DNA from: an uncultured Lachnospiraceae bacterium
GTDB taxonomy: Bacteria; Bacillota; Clostridia; Lachnospirales; Lachnospiraceae
NCBI GenBank assembly: GCA_950097145.1
Contig: CATNCF010000025.1
Span: 1 to 42,016, forward strand
Direction: 5' to 3'
Length of the DNA: 42,016 nt
A program made the position numbers and the translations under genes. Shown here piece by piece: positions 25,773 through 33,940 of this stretch. The notes under the pieces are model-generated. The model did no database searches and was not told where the DNA came from. It saw nothing but the letters and a program-made list of their open reading frames with translations. Every line of letters begins with the position of its first letter. Within the stretch, counting starts at the first letter, position 1.

Positions 25773-25844
25773 TGACTCCTACGGGAATCGAACCCGTGTT
25801 ACCGCCGTGAAAGGGCGATGTCTTAACCGCTTGACCAAGGAGCC
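25773..25844 (-). tRNA. tRNA-Glu (UUC)
   Basis: The acceptor GGCTCCT pairs with AGGAGTC (one G-U pair), discriminator A. The anticodon loop CTTTCAC gives UUC. The T loop is GGTTCGATTCC. CCA is not encoded. It is the first gene of the cluster. Confidence 0.95.
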
Positions 25845-25906
25845 TTATATTACAATCTTTTCTGTAAGGTTCTCAGCCTTACCCTCGCTGTTTCAGCAAC
25901 GAGATA

Positions 25907-25935
25907 ATATTACCACAGGTTCGTCCAGATTGCAA
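25907..25935 (-). promoter_or_regulatory. Promoter of the tRNA operon
   Basis: On the minus strand TTGCAA (25930-25935) and TAATAT (25907-25912) are 17 bp apart. The leader before tRNA-Glu holds two hairpins: an imperfect CTCG(C/T)TG/CA(G)CAACGAG stem and a perfect GTAAGG/CCTTAC stem, both between about 25864 and 25902. Confidence 0.75.
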
Positions 25936-25974
25936 GCACTTTTTTTATTTTCTTCAAAATTCCGGTAACCATTC

Positions 25975-26119
25975 GTTACTATTCACGGCCAAGAGCCTCT
26001 CATAGTAACGATTCGGGGCGATATTTGTAGTTTTGCTTTGCAAAAATCGCCCCTCATACCTGAATCACTTTCTCACGGAATGCGCAGCCTGTGCGCATTC
26101 CTGACCCGTGAACAGTAAC
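25975..26119. repeat. 145-bp structured inverted-repeat element
   Basis: The ends form an inverted repeat (GTTACTATTCACGG at 25975-25988; the complement of GTTACTGTTCACGG at the right, one mismatch). Inside are a stem GGGGCGAT/ATCGCCCC with a nested TTTTGC/GCAAAA, and a separate perfect 10-bp hairpin (GGAATGCGCA/TGCGCATTCC, loop GCCTG, 26088-26112 region). No coding frame is apparent. It fills the gap between the tRNA promoter and the acidic secreted protein gene. It is likely a MITE-like or REP-like element; a structured RNA is possible. Confidence 0.5.
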
Positions 26120-26187
26120 AACCGTTCCAGCCCAAGCCAAATCCTCTTTACCCGGCTGGTTTCTCACTGGGTGCCGTGTTATGTTTA

Positions 26188-26946
26188 TTATTTCAAACTA
26201 TTTATGCTGCAAAATCCTGTCTGGACGGTTCCATCATGGATATACTGCACATAGAGCCATTTTTCTCCATCTTTCTTTGTATAATAACCGTAACAATGAA
26301 CCTTTGCATCCGGTTCCAGTTCTGCAAGGACTGTCTTATCATCTCCGGCGCCTGAACGAATCTCTATTCTCTCTGAATTGGCATAAATTCCGGCAACTGC
26401 ATCATCTCTTGATGCTGCGTATTCTGCCTGGCTGGGGGAGTCTGCGCTGCTGTCGAATCCATCCCCGGCAAAGCTTTCTTCCGTAGAAACAGCTTCTTCT
26501 GCCTGGCCGCCGTCTTCTGTACCTTCTTCATCCATTCCCATGTCAACTGCGGGGACGCCGCACTCCGTAGGCTCAACATTGGCTGGATCTGCGTCCGAAT
26601 AATCATAGTCAATATCTATTTCCCAGTTTCCCTCTGCATCTTCTGTGCCGTCATCGTTCCAATCGATTTCCTCTTCATCATCAAAATCATTCTCATCGTC
26701 TTCCACATTTTCTTCCGAATCAATTTCCTCATTATCCATATTTTCTTCCGAGTCTATATCCTCATCATCCACATTTTCTTCCAGGTCTATATCCTCGTCG
26801 TCTTCCCAGCCGGCTTCCTCGTCGGCCGGCAGAACCATTACGCCGCCGTACTCATATTCCTCTGTACCTGCGGCAGATACAGGCATTGCGGCTGTCCCTA
26901 CGGAAGCCGCCAGCAATAATGATATCATGATTTTTCTTTTTTTCAT
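26188..26946 (-). CDS. Secreted acidic repeat protein with C-terminal SH3-like domain
   Basis: The 252-residue protein has a signal peptide (MKKRKIMISLLLAASVGTAAMPVSAA, cut likely after SAA or SAAG; a 26-residue leader). A very acidic region of about 65 residues with three 11-residue repeats of the type DEDIDSEENMD follows. An Asp/Glu/Ser-rich linker comes next. The last about 65 residues (IEIRSGAGDDKTVLAELEPDAKVHCYGYY...) look like a bacterial SH3 (SH3_3) domain. SH3 modules of this kind often bind cell wall. The acidic region could bind Ca2+ or hold the protein off the wall. The ATG at 26946 has AAAGGAG seven bases upstream; the upstream ATG would swallow that site. Function is unknown. Confidence 0.85.
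   Translation of the reverse strand: MKKRKIMISLLLAASVGTAAMPVSAAGTEEYEYGGVMVLPADEEAGWEDDEDIDLEENVDDEDIDSEENMDNEEIDSEENVEDDENDFDDEEEIDWNDDGTEDAEGNWEIDIDYDYSDADPANVEPTECGVPAVDMGMDEEGTEDGGQAEEAVSTEESFAGDGFDSSADSPSQAEYAASRDDAVAGIYANSERIEIRSGAGDDKTVLAELEPDAKVHCYGYYTKKDGEKWLYVQYIHDGTVQTGFCSINSLK
26702..26800. repeat. Three 33-bp tandem repeats inside the acidic protein gene
   Basis: Units at 26702-26734, 26735-26767 and 26768-26800 are near identical and encode the 11-residue acidic repeats. A period divisible by three keeps the frame, so unit number could vary between strains. Confidence 0.9.
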
Positions 26947-27039
26947 CGCCTGACTCCTTTCTTTCAAACAAGTCTTTCTTACTGTTTACACTATTAAGAG
27001 TCAAAACCATGTTCTTTTGTTGCATTTTATTTCCAATTT

Positions 27040-28185
27040 TTAAATTTTCACCCCATCCTTCACTACCATCTTCAATTCCAGATTCTTGTTAAGCAGCACT
27101 ACATTTGCCTTTTTCCCCGGAGCGATAGAACCATAGTTCTCAAATTCACCTAATGCTTTTGCGGGGTTCATAGCAGCGCATTCCACTGCCGTTTCCAGAG
27201 GAATTCCCATCTCTTTCACAGCAATACGCATACAATCCATAAGATTTGTGGCAGAGCCTGCCAGCGCACCATTGGAAACCAGAACTGCACGGTTTCCCTC
27301 AACCTCAACTTCCAGTCCTCCCAGCAGGTAACGTCCGTCTGGCATCCCTGTAGCACGTATGCTGTCGCTAATCAATATCATGCGCTCCTTTCCCATCATC
27401 CGAAAGGTGGCACGGACAACGGAAGGGTGAATATGCACGCCGTCGCAAATCAATTCTGCATTTACATGGGGACTGTCTGCCACTGCCCCAACCACCCCTG
27501 GTTCCCGGTGGGTAAAAGGAGGCATTGCATTGTATAAATGAACTGCATGATCTGCCCCTGCGTCAAAAGCTGCCTTTGCAGTATCATAATCTGCATTGGT
27601 ATGGGCCAGTGATATATTTACCTTATGCTTCATGTTCTGGATAAAAGAAACCGCATCCTGATTCCGTTCAGGGGCAATCCCCACAAACTTTACCAGCCCC
27701 TGGGAAGCATCCAGAAACTCCTGGCAAATCTCTTCGTTACAGGAAATAATATTCCGCTGATCCTGGGCTCCCTTTTTTTCTATACTGATAAAAGGCCCTT
27801 CCATATTGATGCCCAGCAAATCTGCACAGAGCGGATTATCTTTTCCTTCTGTTTTTTTATAAGAAGCCGCCGTAGATAAAATCTGTTTCAATTCTTCTAC
27901 AGGAAGAGTCATGGTAGCTGGGCAGATTCCTGTCACTCCCACAGAGGCTTCGTACTTTGCAATTTCTGCAACAGCCTCTTTGGTCCCGTCACAAAGATCA
28001 TATCCCTTGCACCCATGAAAATGAAGGTCAATCAAGCCCGGAATGGCATAACATCCCTGGCCGTCTATAATCTCTTCCTCTGCATCCCCCAGGAGCGCTT
28101 TCACAAACCGTCCGTTTTGAATGGCAATTTCACCTTCCTGAAACGTCTTTTCTTCCGTATAGACTTTCACATTTTTAATAACCAT
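27040..28185 (-). CDS. nagA: N-acetylglucosamine-6-phosphate deacetylase
   Basis: The 381-residue amidohydrolase converts GlcNAc-6-P to GlcN-6-P plus acetate. It shows the metal site GLIDLHFHGCKGYD (near residue 55), the ligand Glu in NMEGPFIS, His in SLAHTNADYD and HLYNAM, and the catalytic Asp in LISDSIRATG. It is the last gene of the nan operon and overlaps the rpiR stop. GGAAGGAG precedes the ATG. In this cluster it takes GlcNAc-6-P made by NanE and passes GlcN-6-P to NagB. Confidence 0.96.
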   Translation of the reverse strand: MVIKNVKVYTEEKTFQEGEIAIQNGRFVKALLGDAEEEIIDGQGCYAIPGLIDLHFHGCKGYDLCDGTKEAVAEIAKYEASVGVTGICPATMTLPVEELKQILSTAASYKKTEGKDNPLCADLLGINMEGPFISIEKKGAQDQRNIISCNEEICQEFLDASQGLVKFVGIAPERNQDAVSFIQNMKHKVNISLAHTNADYDTAKAAFDAGADHAVHLYNAMPPFTHREPGVVGAVADSPHVNAELICDGVHIHPSVVRATFRMMGKERMILISDSIRATGMPDGRYLLGGLEVEVEGNRAVLVSNGALAGSATNLMDCMRIAVKEMGIPLETAVECAAMNPAKALGEFENYGSIAPGKKANVVLLNKNLELKMVVKDGVKI

Positions 28186-29005
28186 CGTCTTTCACTCCTT
28201 CCAACGCCCGCAGCGTGTGATCATGAAACGTTTCTTTTTGGTATTTGTCCTGCTCCACGTAACAGGCATAAATAATATCAATCATAACCAGTACCGGAAA
28301 CTGGGGAGATATCACATTACCGTAATTTAAATGTTTTAAAGAGGGAACCAGTACCACTTCGTCACAAAACTCATTAAATTCCGGTCTGTTATGCGCTGTA
28401 ATCAGTACTGTCTTTGCCCCCCTCTTATGAGACTGCCTGAGAAAATACAATACAGATTCCCGTTCTCCGCTGATGCTGATTCCAAAAATCAGGCTTCTCT
28501 TATCCCGGAATACGGTTTGCATACGCATTACATCCGAATCCCTCACAGAATTAATGTCTACCCCAATTCTCATAAACCGCATTTCCATCTCATCGGAAGC
28601 AAATCCTGAACTTCCTGCCCCGCACACAAAAACCCGGTCCGCCTTATTCAAATACCTGGCGATCCGCCCGGTCTGGGATTCATCCATTAAACTGTAAGTT
28701 TTATTAAGAAGCTCCTGGTAGGCATTCAATACCTTCCTGGTATTTCCCGTAATGGATTCATTCTTTTCCACAAAAGTTTTCTCATACTGATACACAAATT
28801 CACGGTAGCCGCGATATCCGCATTTCTTCGCAAAACGTGACAGGGATGCCTCTGATACAAATAATTTTTCAGCAACTGCCTTTGCAGAGAAGTTTTCTTT
28901 CTTCTTATTCTGTATAAAATAATCTGCAATATTTCTTTCAACTGTTGTAAAATTGTCGTAATTTGATTCAATCATAGGCACTACTGATTTCACATAATAT
29001 TCCAT
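28175..29005 (-). CDS. RpiR/MurR-family transcriptional regulator (SIS domain)
   Basis: The 276-residue protein has an N-terminal RpiR helix-turn-helix (FTTVERNIADYFIQ, AEKLFVSEASLSRFAKKCGYRGYREF). Its SIS sugar-phosphate-binding domain spans about residues 105-245 (VFVCGAGSSGFASDEMEMRFMRIG, GISISGERESV). RpiR regulators of sialic acid genes (NanR type) sense amino-sugar phosphates. Its place inside the nan operon suggests it controls this cluster, probably by the GAAA-N3/4-TTTC sites upstream of nanE and nagB. The ATG at 29005 has AAGGGTGAT upstream; a long upstream extension in the same frame runs into the kinase gene and is not used. Confidence 0.93.
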   Translation of the reverse strand: MEYYVKSVVPMIESNYDNFTTVERNIADYFIQNKKKENFSAKAVAEKLFVSEASLSRFAKKCGYRGYREFVYQYEKTFVEKNESITGNTRKVLNAYQELLNKTYSLMDESQTGRIARYLNKADRVFVCGAGSSGFASDEMEMRFMRIGVDINSVRDSDVMRMQTVFRDKRSLIFGISISGERESVLYFLRQSHKRGAKTVLITAHNRPEFNEFCDEVVLVPSLKHLNYGNVISPQFPVLVMIDIIYACYVEQDKYQKETFHDHTLRALEGVKDDGY

Positions 29006-29042
29006 ACTATCACCCTTTTCCCTGTCACAATTCGGCAAAATA

Positions 29043-29933
29043 TTACTCTTTGGAACGGCAATTCTGGAAATGATAAAATGCCCCCAGCATTCCAGCTTCA
29101 TTTCTATTCTTTGCAAAAGCAAGGCGTGTGTTCCTGGAAATTCCCGGAAGCAGGTATTTTTCAACAGCTCTCTCCATCCGTTCCTTCAGATAGGCTTCCT
29201 GAGCCATAACCCCGCCGCCCAATACAACAACCTCCGGATTTAGCACATAACAGATATTTGCAATTCCCTGTCCAAGTACATCTGTCATTTCATCAATGGC
29301 ACGGATGCACAACTTGTCGCCGCATTTTGCTTCCTCAAAAATACGGTACCCATCCCAATGACTCGCAGGTTCCTTTTTCCACTCTGCCACTTTTGCCGTC
29401 AAAACACTTGCTGCCCCAAGATCCTGAAAATCTCCGCCCGGCAGTTTCATGTAGCCCACCTCACAGGCGCTTCCGCTGATTCCCCGGAAAATTTCCCCGT
29501 CTATGACGATACTTCCGCCAATGCCTGTTCCCACGGTAAGCATCACAGCAATTCTGCTGCCCTGCGCCGCACCGGAGTAATACTCTGCAAGACCGGCGCA
29601 ATTCACATCATTCTCCACTTCACAGGGAATCCGAAACCTGTCTTCCAGCACTTTTTTGTACTCTGTCCCTGTATAATCCGGGATCAGCGGCGCAGAGTGG
29701 GTGATGGTTCCAGTCTTCACATCCACCACCCCCGCCGTGGAGATACAGATTCCGCAGATTTTCTCCTGGGCACAGAACACTTCGATTATTTGCTGCACTT
29801 TGTTTAAGATTGCCGGACCGCCTTTATACGCCTCCGTATCCATGGCATGCCTGCTTAAGATTTGTCCGTCTTCCTGGATAACTCCAGACTTTATTGCCGT
29901 TCCGCCAATGTCTATGCTTACATACCTTTTCAT
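29043..29933 (-). CDS. nanK: ROK-family sugar kinase, probable N-acetylmannosamine kinase
   Basis: The 296-residue kinase has the ROK phosphate loop IDIGGTAIKSG (about residues 7-17), the Asp of EVENDVNCAG, and TVGTGIGGSIVIDG. The zinc-binding ROK signature is absent: the usual GH is GY (CEVGYMKLPGG) and the CxCGxxGC cluster is missing. Zinc-less ROK kinases are known among Firmicutes. Between yhcH and rpiR in a nan operon, phosphorylation of ManNAc is the expected job; glucokinase activity cannot be excluded. The ATG at 29933 fits the family start. Confidence 0.85.
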   Translation of the reverse strand: MKRYVSIDIGGTAIKSGVIQEDGQILSRHAMDTEAYKGGPAILNKVQQIIEVFCAQEKICGICISTAGVVDVKTGTITHSAPLIPDYTGTEYKKVLEDRFRIPCEVENDVNCAGLAEYYSGAAQGSRIAVMLTVGTGIGGSIVIDGEIFRGISGSACEVGYMKLPGGDFQDLGAASVLTAKVAEWKKEPASHWDGYRIFEEAKCGDKLCIRAIDEMTDVLGQGIANICYVLNPEVVVLGGGVMAQEAYLKERMERAVEKYLLPGISRNTRLAFAKNRNEAGMLGAFYHFQNCRSKE

Positions 29934-29989
29934 ATCCGTTCTCTGCCTGTCTTTCTTATCATTATAATCTATTGCTGCGCACTCTGCAA

Positions 29990-30439
29990 TCAAATCCGCA
30001 CTTTAAAAATTGCCTTCTTTACTTTCTCTGCACCTTCTACCTCCACTGCCGTACGGTGCGCGTCATTGGGATAACATACCAGAAAATCACCCGGCCTTAA
30101 TATAACAGAACCATTCTTTTCCCCATCCATGGGAAGAAAGTCGTCCTTAGGCACATATTCTTTCAGCTCCATATTCCCAATGAAATTTAAATCAATCTGT
30201 TCCTGGCCGGAAAGCATTACATGAACGTCCAGATATTCCTTATGAGCTTCCCAGAACCGGTTTTCTGGTGTCGTTGTTTCATACTCTACGATATTTACAA
30301 AGAGCCTTTCCCCATCAATCTCATGACTTCCCTTCTCGTAAGAAGCAAGATCATGTTCCTTTGCATATGTGAAGCATTCTTTGACGGAATCCTCCAAAAA
30401 GGAGAATTCCGAAATATGGTTTCTATTTCCAAAAATCAT
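29990..30439 (-). CDS. YhcH/YjgK/YiaL family protein (DUF386)
   Basis: The 149-residue cupin-like protein matches the YhcH family in length and motifs (RFWEAHKEYLDVHVMLSGQE, VILRPGDFLVCYPNDAHRT). These hold the likely metal-binding His and Glu residues. YhcH genes recur in sialic acid operons and have been linked to handling of sugar anomers; that role is inferred here from family and context. It lies 11 bp after the symporter and about 56 bp before the kinase. AGGAGGGA precedes the ATG. Confidence 0.9.
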   Translation of the reverse strand: MIFGNRNHISEFSFLEDSVKECFTYAKEHDLASYEKGSHEIDGERLFVNIVEYETTTPENRFWEAHKEYLDVHVMLSGQEQIDLNFIGNMELKEYVPKDDFLPMDGEKNGSVILRPGDFLVCYPNDAHRTAVEVEGAEKVKKAIFKVRI

Positions 30440-30450
30440 CTTGTTCCCTC

Positions 30451-31953
30451 CTATCCTTTAAAGATGGTTGTGTTTGCATCCGGGACGGTATCATCCCCTT
30501 TTAATTTTCTCCACAGCAGGCTTGCAGGAATTCCTACAACCAAAGATACTGCAATAGAGATAATGGAGTATGACCAGATGGATACTGCTTCTGCCGGAAC
30601 AAAATACTTGATATATACCATTACCAGCGTCGCCGCAATAAATGCTGCCGCCGCGCCAAATGTATTTGCTACTTTTGTAAATGCTCCCAGAATAAACATT
30701 CCAATTAAGATACCTAACACCAATCCCATAAATCCGTTGAACCATTCGTATGCAGATTTTACTCCGCCGTTTGCAAGGACCATGGCTACCACAATGGCAA
30801 ATACTCCAACTACAAGAGACACATACTGCCCAATTTTCGTCTGTTTTTCAAAACTTAATTCCTTCTTGCTGAGACGCGCCTGAATATCCAATGTCCAGCT
30901 TGATGCAACAGAATTCAATCCTGTGGACAAGGTAGACTGCGAAGCCGCATAAATTGCTGCCAGAAGAATCCCTGTAATGCCCACCGGAAGTTCAAAGGCA
31001 ATGTAGGAGGCAAATATCTGATCCTGCGCCGCTGCGGGAGGAAGCGCGTTCTGCTGGTAGAACACATATAGCCCGGTACCAATGAGATAGAACACGGTAG
31101 CGATAAAAATAGACAGCGCGCCATTGGTCAGCATCATTTTATTCAATTTCTTTGTATCTGTGGTTGTAGTAAAACGCTGTACGATATCCTGGCTTGACAC
31201 ATAAGAGCCCATGGTGTTAAACCCTGCTCCAACAATCATAATAAAGACACTGTCTTTTAAGATATTGGGATTAAAAATGGGCTGATCTTCTGCAAGAAAT
31301 TTTCCGCCCGCCAGTGCGCTAAATACTGTGCCTGCACCGCCGTCAATATGCAGAAGCAAAAATACCAGTGCAAAAGTAACGCCAATCAGCAATACGGAAC
31401 CTTGAATAAAATCTGTCCACAATACGGACTTGAGGCCGCCTGTGTAAGAATAAATAATGGCAATCACTCCCATAATGATAATCAGAAGATTGACATCTAT
31501 TCCAGTAAGGCTTCCCAGCACCATGCAGGGAAGGTACATAATAATGGACATGCGCCCTACCTGGTAAACAATGAACATGACTGCTCCCAACACTCTGAGT
31601 CCTTTGCTTCCAAAGCGCAGCTCCAGATAATGATACGCCGTATCAATATCCAATTTGCTGTAGATGGGAAGGAAAAAACGAATGGTCAGAGGGATAGCCA
31701 GCAGCATTCCAAGCTGTGCAAACCACATAATCCATGTTCCGGCGTAGGAATTTCCAGCCAAGGACAAAAATGAAATGGGGCTCAGCAATGTTGCAAAGAT
31801 CGATACGGAAGTCACCCACCAGGGCACGGTTCCGTCTCCCTTAAAATACTCCTTCCCCTTCATGTCTTTTTTGGCAAAATGCAGGCCTGCAAACAATACC
31901 GCCGCCAGATATACAATTAAAATAATTAAGTCAATCACTGTAAAACCTTGCAT
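30451..31953 (-). CDS. Sodium:solute symporter, probable sialic acid transporter
   Basis: The 500-residue SSS-family protein has about 13 hydrophobic segments (first GFTVIDLIILIVYLAAVLFA) and the family motif around GGLKSVLWTDFIQG. In the Na+-site region it has AIYAASQSTLSTGLNSVASSW. Sitting between nanA and yhcH it is the obvious uptake system for free N-acetylneuraminate. SSS symporters of this kind (NanT/SiaT type) are known in several bacteria. AAGGAGGATAAATTT precedes the ATG. No sialidase gene is in the window, so free sugar may come from elsewhere. Confidence 0.92.
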   Translation of the reverse strand: MQGFTVIDLIILIVYLAAVLFAGLHFAKKDMKGKEYFKGDGTVPWWVTSVSIFATLLSPISFLSLAGNSYAGTWIMWFAQLGMLLAIPLTIRFFLPIYSKLDIDTAYHYLELRFGSKGLRVLGAVMFIVYQVGRMSIIMYLPCMVLGSLTGIDVNLLIIIMGVIAIIYSYTGGLKSVLWTDFIQGSVLLIGVTFALVFLLLHIDGGAGTVFSALAGGKFLAEDQPIFNPNILKDSVFIMIVGAGFNTMGSYVSSQDIVQRFTTTTDTKKLNKMMLTNGALSIFIATVFYLIGTGLYVFYQQNALPPAAAQDQIFASYIAFELPVGITGILLAAIYAASQSTLSTGLNSVASSWTLDIQARLSKKELSFEKQTKIGQYVSLVVGVFAIVVAMVLANGGVKSAYEWFNGFMGLVLGILIGMFILGAFTKVANTFGAAAAFIAATLVMVYIKYFVPAEAVSIWSYSIISIAVSLVVGIPASLLWRKLKGDDTVPDANTTIFKG

Positions 31954-31980
31954 AAATTTATCCTCCTTGTCTTTTTTGTA

Positions 31981-32898
31981 TTAAAGATAGGTTTCTTTGG
32001 CGGCCCGGATCATTCCGGCAGCTTCTTCCACAATTGCCATATCCGCATCAGTCAATGAGGGAAGGGGCTTTCTCACTCCTCCAAGTTCCAGATTTTCATT
32101 TATCTTAAGAATCGCTTTAATGACACCGTACATATTGCCTTTTGCAGAACACATCTTGTAAATTACATCATTAGCTGCATACTGAATTTTCTTTGCTTCT
32201 TCCACTTTTCCTGCTCTCACATATTCATCCATTTTAAGAAATAATTCCGGCATCACTCCATAAGTTCCGCCAATTGCGCCCTGCGCGCCTATGACGCGCC
32301 CGCTGATAAACTGTTCGTCGGGTCCGTTGAAAATCACATAATCTTCTCCTGCTTCTGCACAAAACATCTGAATGTCCTGGACTGGCATAGAAGAATTTTT
32401 TACACCGATCACCCTGGGATTCTTCCTCATCTCGGCAAACAGGCTCATAGTAAGGGCAACTCCTGCAAGCTGCGGGATGTTGTAAATGACAAAGTCTGTA
32501 TTAGGCGCTGCGCTGCTGATATCATTCCAGTACTGGGCAATGGCATATTCCGGCAGACGGAAATAAATAGGCGGAATAGCTGCGATGGCATCCACTCCAA
32601 GGCGTTCTGCATGGCTGGCAAGTTCCATACTGTCCTTTGTATTGTTACATGCTACATGTGCAATTACCGTAAGTTTTCCCTCTGCAGCTTTCATCACATG
32701 TTCCAGAACCAGTTTCTTATCCTCTACACTCTGGTAAATGCACTCTCCCGATGAACCGTTTACATAGACGCCTTTTACGCCTTTTTTCACAAAATATTTT
32801 GTAAGTTCCTGCACACCCTCCGGGCTGATATTACCCTCTTTGTCATAACATGCATAAAACGCTGGAATGATACCTTTGTACTTTTCAAGATTTCTCAT
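31981..32898 (-). CDS. nanA: N-acetylneuraminate lyase (DHDPS/NAL superfamily)
   Basis: The 305-residue aldolase splits sialic acid into ManNAc and pyruvate. It shows the NAL motif NGSSGE (about 48-53), the active-site Tyr in IYNIPQLAG and the Schiff-base Lys in VIGVKNSS, plus FNGPDEQFISG and GAIGGTYGVMP. These features favour lyase over dihydrodipicolinate synthase. It is the second gene of the operon, about 49 bp after nanE. AAGGAGAAGG precedes the ATG. Confidence 0.94.
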   Translation of the reverse strand: MRNLEKYKGIIPAFYACYDKEGNISPEGVQELTKYFVKKGVKGVYVNGSSGECIYQSVEDKKLVLEHVMKAAEGKLTVIAHVACNNTKDSMELASHAERLGVDAIAAIPPIYFRLPEYAIAQYWNDISSAAPNTDFVIYNIPQLAGVALTMSLFAEMRKNPRVIGVKNSSMPVQDIQMFCAEAGEDYVIFNGPDEQFISGRVIGAQGAIGGTYGVMPELFLKMDEYVRAGKVEEAKKIQYAANDVIYKMCSAKGNMYGVIKAILKINENLELGGVRKPLPSLTDADMAIVEEAAGMIRAAKETYL

Positions 32899-32947
32899 AA
32901 TACCTTCTCCTTTTCAAATCAATCAAATTTTGTTCCATGTAACAACT

Positions 32948-33640
32948 TTAATTTTCAAGCGCTTCTGAAAATGTTTTTGTGATAAGCTGCGGCCTTGTGA
33001 TAATGGAACCCACCACTACACTAAAAGCCCCAAGCTCAATCACTCTTTTTGCCTTTTGCGGGGTATTTATATTTCCCTCTGCAATCACCCTGTGCTTCAC
33101 CCCAGCAACAATTTCTCTTAAAATCTTAAAATCATCCGCTTCAATTTTGTCCCCTTTGCTCTGAGGCGTATAGCCCACCATGGTGGTACCGATAAAATCA
33201 AATCCAAGCGCATCCGCATGAAACGCCTCTTCCACGGTAGAACAATCTGCCATCCAAAGCTGGTCTGGATACTTCTCCTTTAACTGACGGAAAAAATCAT
33301 CCAGCTTGACCCCCTGTGGCCGGAGCGTCCCGGTGGCGTCGAGCGCAATAATTTCCGGCTGAACTTCCATCAATTCCTCCACCTCTTTCATAGTCGGCGT
33401 AATATAGACCTCGCTGTCTGCATAGTCCCGCTTCACGATTCCGATAATGGGAAGGTCTACCTGAGACTGAATCTCCTTGATATCTTCTTTCGTGTTGGCA
33501 CGTATGCCATACGCACCTCCTTCCTTTGCTGCCAACGCCATTCTCCCCATGATGAAGGAAGAATGAAGAGGTTCATGCTCTAATGCCTGACAAGACACAA
33601 TCAGCGTTCCCCGCAGACTTTCAACTTTGTTCTCTGCCAT
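32948..33640 (-). CDS. nanE: N-acetylmannosamine-6-phosphate 2-epimerase
   Basis: The 230-residue TIM-barrel enzyme converts ManNAc-6-P to GlcNAc-6-P. Family motifs are [58 protein letters not shown] and [10 protein letters not shown]. The ATG at 33640 with AAGGAGGGCAA is chosen over an upstream extension that would cross the promoter. It is the first gene of the nan operon. Confidence 0.96.
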   Translation of the reverse strand: MAENKVESLRGTLIVSCQALEHEPLHSSFIMGRMALAAKEGGAYGIRANTKEDIKEIQSQVDLPIIGIVKRDYADSEVYITPTMKEVEELMEVQPEIIALDATGTLRPQGVKLDDFFRQLKEKYPDQLWMADCSTVEEAFHADALGFDFIGTTMVGYTPQSKGDKIEADDFKILREIVAGVKHRVIAEGNINTPQKAKRVIELGAFSVVVGSIITRPQLITKTFSEALEN

Positions 33641-33669
33641 TTGCTTTGCCCTCCTTTTCTGTAACACCA

Positions 33670-33697
33670 AGTATACCAGGCAGGAAATTATTTTCAA
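33670..33697 (-). promoter_or_regulatory. Promoter of the nan operon with overlapping operator-like site
   Basis: On the minus strand TTGAAA (33692-33697), a 16-bp spacer and an extended -10 TGGTATACT (TATACT 33670-33675). The sequence GAAATTATTTTC (33684-33695, plus strand) overlaps the -35, and a near copy (GAAATTATTTTT) overlaps the nagB promoter. Confidence 0.75.
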
Positions 33698-33814
33698 TAC
33701 TATTTTACCTGTTAGAAAGTTCTTTCGTTCTTTTCCAAATCTACCTGTTTTTCCCTATTGTTTTTCCTGTGTCTATTGGTAATTTTGCATAAAACAATGT
33801 TCTTTCTTTCCGTC

Positions 33815-33832
33815 ATTGAAAGTGTTTCCAAT
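33815..33832. promoter_or_regulatory. Candidate RpiR operator between nanE and nagB
   Basis: An 18-bp imperfect palindrome of the form ATTGRAA-N4-TTYCAAT (ATTGAAAGTGTTTCCAAT). Its centre is 31 bp, about three helical turns, from the GAAATTATTTTT copy at 33849-33860. Confidence 0.45.
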
Positions 33833-33846
33833 TATGGCAATTTTTA

Positions 33847-33874
33847 TTGAAATTATTTTTTTTACTGATATACT
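33847..33874 (+). promoter_or_regulatory. Promoter of nagB
   Basis: TTGAAA (33847-33852), a 16-bp spacer and an extended -10 TGATATACT (TATACT 33869-33874): the same architecture as the divergent nan promoter. The operator-like GAAATTATTTTT overlaps the -35. Confidence 0.75.
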
Positions 33875-33940
33875 TAAAGAAAAAAAGGCATTAATAATTC
33901 AAGCACAATTATAAATGTCTCAAAGAAAGGAAAAAAGTAA

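Noticed and set aside
29005..29164. N-terminal extension of the RpiR regulator
   Set aside because: The extra 53 codons overlap the kinase gene end, lack family similarity, and the internal ATG has a good ribosome binding site.
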